The notes under the pieces are model-generated. The model saw only the letters and a list, made by a program, of their open reading frames with translations. It was not told where the DNA came from and searched no databases. From a virus, in the IMG/VR virus record IMGVR_UViG_3300035698_011040, positions 1 through 34,976 of that record: a stretch of 34,976 nt of DNA; one strand, written 5' to 3'. The position numbers were made by a program, and so were the translations under genes. Positions 29,942 to 34,976 of the stretch are shown in pieces (position 1 is the first letter of the stretch; every line of letters starts with the position of its first letter).

Positions 29942-31051
29942 TTGAACGGCTTTGTAAACAATAATTTTAATGCAGATGGTTCTGTAGCTGCTGGCACAAG
30001 CGTAACTGCAACTACTTCACTAAACGGTGCAACTGGTGCTATAACAGCACAATTAACTGCTGGTGCCTTTGACGGTGCTTATTCTGTGGGTGTATCTGGT
30101 GGATGGGTTTCTAACCTTGGCATAACTTATGCTTCAAATACTTTATCTGTAACAGGAGCAACGGCAGCTCTTAGTGCCGCTAATCCAGGATATGTGATTA
30201 TGCAGGATAAATCGTCACCAGGATTATTAAAGAAATATACTGTTATAGCAAATCAAGGGTTCTTAGACGATACAGGAGCTTCCGAGATTATAGGAAACCG
30301 ATTTGGGCTGATAACAGGTGTAGCTTATGCAGAAGATATTCCTTTTTTCATCTATGCCGTAACAAATGATGCAGAAACTGAAATCGCTTTTATGTGTTCA
30401 AGAGTTCCTTCAAAGACGACTTCACCAGTTGTTGCAAATATCGGAGATCCTAGTGCTGCAACAGCAGATGAACAGTATGCTTTCTTCAGCTTTGATGATA
30501 TTACTGAAGCCGACTACGAATCAAATCCATGTGTTTGTATCGGCTCATTTAGAATGCGGATGTCTGCATCAGATGATTGGACTGTTCAAGCCTTGTCAAT
30601 TAATGACGGAATAGGTCTATTCAACGAAACTACAGCATTTTCATATCCTTCCGGTGTATTCGAAAACGCTACTGGTACATATCTTAAGGATAACGGTGGA
30701 ACAGCTCCTTTTTTTACTGATAATTTCTATAAATATACCATTGATAGGACTGGAACTTTTAAATATTATTTCGTATCGGATAAAGACGGGGGAACAGATG
30801 GGGCAGGTGCTGTTAATTCTATAATGATGCTTCCATATCGAATGGTTACTTTAGGAAGTAATATACATATTCCCGTAGGTAGTGTTATTTCAGCAGGAGG
30901 AACGGATGGATTGTTAACATTTCAAGGCTCTAATGGTTCTAATCAAATGATTCTTCTTAACTCAGCATCGATTGCATTAACAAACTCAAACTTTTCAGCA
31001 GGAAATAGAACAATTAGAGGAATGATTTCTTTTGACGTGAGATTATCTTAA
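29942..31051 (+). CDS. Virion protein, probable fibre or tip, 369 residues
   Basis: TTG start at 29942 with AGGAG seven bases upstream. N-terminal Ala/Thr/Gly-rich beta repeats (SLNGATGAITAQLTAG, LSVTGATAALSAANPG), then a compact beta region (YVIMQDKSSPGLLKKYTVIANQ, FFIYAVTNDAETEIAFMCSR) and a C-terminal strand-rich end. The composition fits the other fibre-region genes. It does not share their anchor or tip domain. Receptor contact is likely, the ligand unknown. Confidence 0.6.
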   Translation: MNGFVNNNFNADGSVAAGTSVTATTSLNGATGAITAQLTAGAFDGAYSVGVSGGWVSNLGITYASNTLSVTGATAALSAANPGYVIMQDKSSPGLLKKYTVIANQGFLDDTGASEIIGNRFGLITGVAYAEDIPFFIYAVTNDAETEIAFMCSRVPSKTTSPVVANIGDPSAATADEQYAFFSFDDITEADYESNPCVCIGSFRMRMSASDDWTVQALSINDGIGLFNETTAFSYPSGVFENATGTYLKDNGGTAPFFTDNFYKYTIDRTGTFKYYFVSDKDGGTDGAGAVNSIMMLPYRMVTLGSNIHIPVGSVISAGGTDGLLTFQGSNGSNQMILLNSASIALTNSNFSAGNRTIRGMISFDVRLS

Positions 31052-31061
31052 AGGAGCAACA

Positions 31062-31277
31062 ATGAGGCTTTATGATGCAGGCTTGTCAATAATCATAGCC
31101 GTTTTAGCTTTAACGGTTATCGGTTCTATGGCTCATAGAGTTTCTAATAAAGAGCATCATACGGGCAAAGAAGAATTCGCTGGTCATGACGACGCTTTTG
31201 AAGAATCTATGGAGGTTTTAGAGGCTGCATTGACTGGAAGCAGAGAAGATTTTACACCAGAATCGCCTGAGCAGTAA
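31062..31277 (+). CDS. Small membrane protein, 71 residues
   Basis: MRLYDAGLSIIIAVLALTVIGSMAHRV shows one membrane helix (about residues 7-24), followed by a soluble acidic tail (EESMEVLEAALTGSRED). AAAGGAG stands before the ATG. As the last late gene before a terminator, and with no other lysis gene known, a holin or spanin role is possible, but the topology alone does not prove it. Confidence 0.55.
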   Translation: MRLYDAGLSIIIAVLALTVIGSMAHRVSNKEHHTGKEEFAGHDDAFEESMEVLEAALTGSREDFTPESPEQ

Positions 31278-31281
31278 AAAT

Positions 31282-31310
31282 GTGGCACAAGATGGGGAGT
31301 CTTGTGCCAC
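31282..31310. terminator. Bidirectional terminator between convergent operons
   Basis: GTGGCACAAGA (31282-31292) pairs TCTTGTGCCAC (31300-31310), an 11-base perfect stem. The minus strand continues ATTTTTAC, a clear T run for the recombination operon; the plus strand continues with an AT-rich tract. It separates the late region from 31317-32812. Confidence 0.85.
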
Positions 31311-31316
31311 TACCTA

Positions 31317-32198
31317 TTATTTATTTTTAATTTCTGAAAATCTAAAGCTTTCCTTGCCTTGTTTCTTGTATTTTGCGAGGTCTAAAAGATTTTCCTCACA
31401 TGCTTTTCTATAGTCGACTTTACTAGTAGAATATTTTGTTATTTTTAATACGTTTCCTACGATAGAGCTTCTGTTTTCGCATAGATCAACCAGCTCTTCT
31501 CTTTTAGCCTTTTTAAGGGCTGATACTGCCTTTTCCTGCTCGTCTAGTGCTAGTATATCATTCGCCAATTGAATAGCATCAGCATCGCTTATATGCGACC
31601 AGTCGGCATCTGTCAAAGGAGGTTCTTTATCCTCTTCGACATATTTCCAAAACTCTAGAAGTTTAGGTATCAATTCATTGTCTATGAAGTCATCGTCTCT
31701 ATGAATAAATTTATCTAAGCTAACCCCATCTTGATATGCAGATAGATATCCAATACTTGAGCCAACGACACAATATTGATGCTGAATCTGAACCCAATAT
31801 TCAGGATATACTTCTCTTATCTTGTCATTTAATATGGCATCAAACATCTTTTTGCCTCTAGGACACTTAATCTCGACAAAACCACCACGTCCATCCGTTA
31901 CTCCATCAAAAGAAGCCCTTATAATAGGGTACTTATCGTGTTCAGCACATAACGGCTTAAACTCTAACTTGTGCTCTTTAGAAAAGATTTCTAGTGCCTC
32001 TCCTTCAAGATCGATACCTCTTTGCATATCGGCATTGATTTGGGTAGGGAATCCCCTACCAGTTTTATCTTCCCATAGCTGCAACGGTGTCTTGTATTTA
32101 GAAAGCCCTAATACAGCAGAACTCTCTGATGCTCCTATGCCTGATTTTCTCCATTCTAGCCACTCGTCCGATCTCTGATCTAATTCAACTATTTTCAT
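31317..32198 (-). CDS. YqaJ-family exonuclease
   Basis: 293 residues. RSDEWLEWRKSGIGASESSAVLG opens the YqaJ (lambda exonuclease-like) fold. Asp98 in SFDGV, Glu109 and Lys111 in VEIKCPRG are the catalytic acids and lysine of this nuclease type. It would chew 5' ends of double-stranded DNA and make 3' tails for the annealing protein encoded next to it. AAGGAG precedes the ATG, which overlaps the stop of the ERF gene (ATGA). Confidence 0.9.
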   Translation of the reverse strand: MKIVELDQRSDEWLEWRKSGIGASESSAVLGLSKYKTPLQLWEDKTGRGFPTQINADMQRGIDLEGEALEIFSKEHKLEFKPLCAEHDKYPIIRASFDGVTDGRGGFVEIKCPRGKKMFDAILNDKIREVYPEYWVQIQHQYCVVGSSIGYLSAYQDGVSLDKFIHRDDDFIDNELIPKLLEFWKYVEEDKEPPLTDADWSHISDADAIQLANDILALDEQEKAVSALKKAKREELVDLCENRSSIVGNVLKITKYSTSKVDYRKACEENLLDLAKYKKQGKESFRFSEIKNK

Positions 32199-32812
32199 TT
32201 TGCATTCTCCTTATCATCGATTAGCTTATGAACAGTTTTAATTATAGTCGCATAATCTGTTAACATTATTTTGTTAAACTTTTTGTATGTCGATAGCATT
32301 CTTGCCCTGATATCATCGTGACCGTTGATTAGCATCTCTATAGCGTTGACTTGATCTCTTGTAATATATGAATTAGCATTGCCGTCATCGTCAGCTTGAG
32401 ATATTCCAAGTATGGCAGCGAGGCTATAGCGACGCAAATATGTACAAACTCCACCGATTCCTTGTGGATCTGCCTTTGCAGGAACACATCCTATAGTAGT
32501 CTCAAGCCATTCGCCACTGGAATGAATTACCTTTGTAGTGATAAATGTTCGTTTCTCGTTACCTGATGGAAATTGCATGATAGCAATCTCATTATTTACT
32601 AGAGATTCCCTTGAAGCCTCGATTATTGAATTTAAATCAGCAAAGGTTGATTTAAAGAATGGGTTCTTTTTATCTTTTATAGCAGAACCAAACTCTCCTT
32701 GAGCCTTTGATAAGGCAAGAGCTAATTGCCCTATTCCTTGAGAAAAAGATTCCTTTTTAACGATGATTTCGTTGTCTATATTCTCAAGCTCTCTACTTTC
32801 TTGTGCTTTCAT
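32195..32812 (-). CDS. ERF-family single-strand annealing recombinase
   Basis: 205 residues. NPFFKSTFADLNSIIEASRE, then GEWLETTIGCVPAKADPQGI and GGVCTYLRRYSLAAILGI with QADDDGNA, is the ERF family pattern (P22 Erf). It anneals complementary single strands exposed by the exonuclease, allowing circularisation and concatemer repair. A short helical C-terminal domain follows. Transcribed from the divergent region 32813-32972. AGGAGG lies upstream of its start. Confidence 0.9.
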   Translation of the reverse strand: MKAQESRELENIDNEIIVKKESFSQGIGQLALALSKAQGEFGSAIKDKKNPFFKSTFADLNSIIEASRESLVNNEIAIMQFPSGNEKRTFITTKVIHSSGEWLETTIGCVPAKADPQGIGGVCTYLRRYSLAAILGISQADDDGNANSYITRDQVNAIEMLINGHDDIRARMLSTYKKFNKIMLTDYATIIKTVHKLIDDKENAK

Positions 32813-32847
32813 TGTGTGCCTCCTATGGCATTTTTTCTTTTGTCTAC

Positions 32848-32876
32848 AATATACAATATTCGATGATTTAAGTGAA
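32848..32876 (-). promoter_or_regulatory. Minus-strand promoter in the divergent control region
   Basis: On the minus strand TTCACT (32876-32871), 17-base spacer, TATATT (32853-32848), about 35 bases before the ERF start. The facing gene starts at 32973, so 32813-32972 should hold both promoters and operator sites. Arms ATATTCG (32856-32862) and CGAATAT (32903-32909) form an inverted pair that a Cro-like protein might use. Confidence 0.5.
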
Positions 32877-32972
32877 ACATTTATTTATATAAAAAAAAGT
32901 TGCGAATATGGCATAATATATTGTAATAAATACAAATATAATTTATATTAGTGATTATTTATAGGAGGGTGT

Positions 32973-33167
32973 ATGAACCTTAACGAGTATGTTAAATCCA
33001 AAAATCTAACCCAGCGATTGATGGCTGAGAAATTGGGAATTACAATAACTCACCTTAGAATGCTGATGATCGGCAAGAGTTCACCAAGTAAGAAACTTGC
33101 AATCTTGATCGAGTCTGTTACTGAAGGAAAAGTTACTAAAGAAGAAGCCATTTTTTTAAAGATTTAG
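32973..33167 (+). CDS. Cro-like XRE helix-turn-helix regulator
   Basis: 64 residues. NLTQRLMAEKLGITITHLRMLMIGK is an XRE-type helix-turn-helix; the remainder (SSPSKKLAILIESVTEGKVTKEEAI) finishes the small domain. AGGAGGGTGT precedes the ATG. Position opposite the recombination operon and at the head of the early operon makes it the probable switch regulator of both. No CI-like partner or integrase is seen, so lysogeny is not supported. Confidence 0.8.
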   Translation: MNLNEYVKSKNLTQRLMAEKLGITITHLRMLMIGKSSPSKKLAILIESVTEGKVTKEEAIFLKI

Positions 33168-33174
33168 GAGATGT

Positions 33175-33477
33175 ATGAGTATTGCTGAATTGAAAAAAGT
33201 TCTAAGCGAAGACAAAACTATGTCAGACGAAAACAAAGCGATAACGCTTAAAAGAGCAGAGGCATCCGAACAAATAGCTGCTAAAATCAAAGAACTTGAT
33301 CTTAAGCCTACAGATATAATTGATATACTCATAGGAATGGCTTGTGGTGTTACAGGAGGGTGTATGCAACCATTTAACGCTATAGCATATCTTTTGAAGA
33401 GTATGTCAAATTACTACGATTATTATGAAGTATCGAGACATGCAATGGAGGCAAACGTTGAAGATATCAATTCTTAA
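33175..33477 (+). CDS. Hypothetical early protein, 100 residues
   Basis: Helical N-terminus (AELKKVLSEDKTMSDENKAI), a middle Gly/Cys-rich segment (LIGMACGVTGGCMQPFNA) and a Tyr-rich end (NYYDYYEVSRHAME). TTAGGAGATGT precedes the ATG. The end overlaps the start of the SpoVG-like gene, suggesting translational coupling. No family known to me. Confidence 0.55.
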   Translation: MSIAELKKVLSEDKTMSDENKAITLKRAEASEQIAAKIKELDLKPTDIIDILIGMACGVTGGCMQPFNAIAYLLKSMSNYYDYYEVSRHAMEANVEDINS

Positions 33478-33832
33478 GTACCATAAATTTCCAGAAGGGA
33501 AGGTGAGAGGGGTTTCTGATATCGGAATCGATGTTGACGGATACCAGTTAGTTGTTAACGGAGTTAAGGTTGTAGAAAGCGATAACGACAAACGTTTTTA
33601 TGCTATGCCACAGCGTGATTATATAGACGAAAATGGAGAGAAAAAATACACCAGTATATGCGGGTTTTTCACTAAAGCCGGATATCAGGATTTTCATTCG
33701 TCTATGACTTCAGCTTTTAAAGCGTTTTTTTCTAAAAAAGCACCTGCAAACCCAAAAAAGCAGGATACTGCATCACAACACAGCAATTATAATTCAGAGC
33801 AAGAGGATTCCTTTGATTCTGTACCTTTTTAG
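33458..33832 (+). CDS. SpoVG-fold protein with SSB-like acidic tail
   Basis: TTG start at 33458 chosen because GGAGG (33447-33451) lies six bases before it and the product then begins MKISILKYHKFPEGKV, where the fold starts. Residues about 15-70, with GIDVDGYQLVVNGVKVVE, RFYAMPQRDYI and YTSICGFF, match SpoVG (nucleic-acid-binding beta fold). The C-terminus is low-complexity and ends EEDSFDSVPF-like (EQEDSFDSVPF), the acidic hydrophobic tip by which bacterial SSB recruits partners. Probably the phage single-strand-binding protein used with ERF and YqaJ. Confidence 0.7.
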   Translation: MKISILKYHKFPEGKVRGVSDIGIDVDGYQLVVNGVKVVESDNDKRFYAMPQRDYIDENGEKKYTSICGFFTKAGYQDFHSSMTSAFKAFFSKKAPANPKKQDTASQHSNYNSEQEDSFDSVPF

Positions 33833-33840
33833 GAGACTAT

Positions 33841-34020
33841 ATGTTCGAATGGATTCCAATAGAGCTTAGGATGCCGCACATGTACGACCTTGTACAAGTG
33901 CTTTACAAAGACGAAACGACACAATTTGTCTGGCACACAGGACAGGGTTGGGATGGTGGCCGCCCTATAAGTAAAGAGGAGGTAATAGCATGGAGGAAAC
34001 CTAATGCAAAAGAGAGCTGA
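33841..34020 (+). CDS. DUF551-like small protein, 59 residues
   Basis: MFEWIPIELRMPHMYDLVQV with GWDGGRPISKEEVIAWRKP follows the W-I-P...V-V...I--W-P pattern of the DUF551 group, small phage proteins of unknown role. Too short to have been listed by usual cut-offs. Follows the SpoVG-like gene with TAGGAGACTAT as ribosome site. Its stop lies in the first of two direct repeats. Confidence 0.65.
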   Translation: MFEWIPIELRMPHMYDLVQVLYKDETTQFVWHTGQGWDGGRPISKEEVIAWRKPNAKES

Positions 34021-34066
34021 TACGAAATCATATCAATAACATATTGATACGAAATCATATCAATAA
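34018..34066 (+). repeat. Two 22-base direct repeats, operator-like
   Basis: Identical 22-base units at 34018-34039 and 34045-34066 (27-base period), each beginning TGATACGAAATCATATCA, itself an interrupted dyad (TGATA and TATCA). The second copy reads TTGATA...TATCAA, a longer dyad. Located before the DUF6948-like and glycine-repeat genes, so binding sites for a dimeric regulator are plausible. Confidence 0.7.
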
Positions 34067-34119
34067 TAAGAAAACGGATATGGTAAAGAATATTTAACAA
34101 TTTGAATAAAAGGAACGAG

Positions 34120-34467
34120 ATGAAAAACATAATTGAAATTGATGGAATCAAATATCAGGCTATTAATACGAACGAAGACGGTCTCATGGATTACGTTATA
34201 GTGCGAACGTATTCGGCTGGCGTTTTTGCAGGATATCTGTGTGAAAAAACAGGCAAGGAAGTCACTTTGAATAACGCAAGACGACTCTGGTATTGGGAAG
34301 GTGCCTCTTCATTGTCACAACTTGCAATGGAAGGGGTGAAAAAGCCAGACAAATGCAAATTTCCCTGTACAGTTGATCGAGTCACTTTAACTGAAGCTAT
34401 AGAAATTATTCCTTGTACAGAAGAAGCAAGAAAGATAATTGAAGAAGTTCCAGTATGGAAACAGTAG
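34120..34467 (+). CDS. DUF6948-like phage protein, 115 residues
   Basis: ATG 34120 chosen because AAAGGAACGAG stands before it. YVIVRTYSAGVFAGYLCEKTG, ARRLWYWEGASSLSQLA, KFPCTVDRVTLTEAIEI and the ending EEVPVWKQ are the known pattern of this phage family (function unknown, beta-rich). The final codons lie in the sequence ATGGAAACAGTAG, which is also the start of the first glycine-repeat gene, so the two genes overlap by 13 bases. Confidence 0.8.
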   Translation: MKNIIEIDGIKYQAINTNEDGLMDYVIVRTYSAGVFAGYLCEKTGKEVTLNNARRLWYWEGASSLSQLAMEGVKKPDKCKFPCTVDRVTLTEAIEIIPCTEEARKIIEEVPVWKQ

Positions 34468-34640
34468 ATTCTGGCTATGGCGACGGCTATGGCGATGGCG
34501 ATGGTGGAGGCAACGGCAACGGCAACGGCTATGGCTATGGAGATGGCTATGGCGGAGGCGGTGGCGATGGTGGAGGCAACGGCAACGGCTATGGCTATGG
34601 AGATGGCTATGGTGGCGGATACGGATCTGGCAATGGCTAG
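34455..34640 (+). CDS. Glycine-dipeptide repeat protein, copy A
   Basis: 61 residues from METVDSGYGDG, then Gly alternating with Asp, Tyr, Asn and Ser, ending in the conserved tail. The start overlaps the end of the DUF6948-like gene in another frame. This copy probably shows how the array arose: the block ATGGAAACAGTAG at the 3' end of the host-like gene was duplicated with the repeat gene. No clear ribosome site; coupling to the upstream gene is possible. Confidence 0.55.
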   Translation: METVDSGYGDGYGDGDGGGNGNGNGYGYGDGYGGGGGDGGGNGNGYGYGDGYGGGYGSGNG

Positions 34641-34677
34641 CAAGCTTTAGAACCACGAGAAAATGGATGGTTTAAGT

Positions 34678-34956
34678 ATGGAAACAGTAGATCCTGGCTC
34701 TGGCGATGGAGATGGCGACGGCTATGGCGACGGCTATGGCGATGGCGATGGCTATGGAAATGGCTATGGAAATGGCTATGTAAATGGCTATGGAAATGGC
34801 TATGGCTATGGCTATGGAAATGGCGATGGCTGTGGCTATGGCTATGGAAATGGCTATGGCTATGGAAATGGCTCTGGCTCTGGCTCTGGCGATGGCGATG
34901 GCTCTGGCGATGGCTCTGGCTCTGGCTATGGCTATGGCTCTGGCTCTGGCTCTTAA
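34678..34956 (+). CDS. Glycine-dipeptide repeat protein, copy B
   Basis: 92 residues starting METVDPGSGDG, then Gly with Asp, Tyr, Asn and Ser. An in-frame ATG at 34663 exists but the METVD block is the conserved one. It ends with TAA instead of the GGCTAGCAAGCTT tail, and the linker to copy C differs from the other linkers. Copy C follows across the window ends. Gly-Tyr-Gly-Asn stretches are the most regular of the array. Confidence 0.55.
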   Translation: METVDPGSGDGDGDGYGDGYGDGDGYGNGYGNGYVNGYGNGYGYGYGNGDGCGYGYGNGYGYGNGSGSGSGDGDGSGDGSGSGYGYGSGSGS

Positions 34957-34976
34957 AGTATCGGGGTGGTCAGAAA

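Noticed and set aside
34455-34976. Variable region of a diversity-generating retroelement
   Set aside because: The changing first and second codon positions invite the idea, but no reverse transcriptase and no template repeat pattern with adenine-specific changes was seen.

Overview
The window reads as a tailed phage of the short-tail (podovirus-like) type, and probably as its whole genome. The last base of the window plus the first two bases form an ATG that opens a glycine-repeat gene, so the ends join into a circular or circularly permuted molecule of about 35 kb. Evidence for a phage is the canonical morphogenesis order: small terminase, large terminase, P22-type portal, scaffold, N4-gp56-type major capsid protein, head-tail connector and nozzle-like proteins, ejection-type proteins, then tail fibres. 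No tape measure, sheath, integrase, polymerase, helicase or recognisable endolysin was found. The genome is AT-rich with strong AGGAGG-type ribosome sites and sigma70-like promoters. The host cannot be named from the sequence.

Layout read across the junction. (1) 31317-32812, minus: an ERF single-strand annealing protein and a YqaJ exonuclease, a recombination pair. (2) 32848-34467: a divergent control region, a Cro-like HTH protein, a hypothetical protein, a SpoVG-fold protein with an SSB-like acidic tail, a DUF551-like protein and a DUF6948-like protein. (3) 34455 to the end plus 1-834: five tandem genes made of alternating glycine codons, with conserved starts and conserved 3' tails. (4) 880-2139: a highly folded segment, then a replication initiator gene carrying three iterons inside its coding region, as in lambda O. 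(5) 2149-3181: small plus-strand genes including a DUF1064 nuclease-like protein. (6) 3301-5659: a minus-strand block of eight small, mostly unknown early-type genes, one encoding only 19 residues.

The late block runs 5809-31277 on the plus strand. Packaging genes and portal (5809-9880) are followed by a cassette of small genes and one tRNA-Thr(UGU) (9938-11739), then the capsid genes (12008-15461), connector and tail genes (15464-19746), ejection-type genes (19762-22908) and a large receptor-binding region (23300-31051). That region shows gene duplication and domain shuffling. Two small minus-strand genes (22905-23182), a frameshifted minus-strand gene (25879-26107) and a degraded zinc-finger/HTH gene (29629-29783) interrupt it.

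The most unusual items are the glycine-dipeptide gene array across the genome junction, the folded element beside the initiator, a recurring set of bulged or switch-like hairpins in front of virion genes, the SpoVG/SSB-like protein, and a gene that appears to start at ATT and to share its 3' end with the tRNA.
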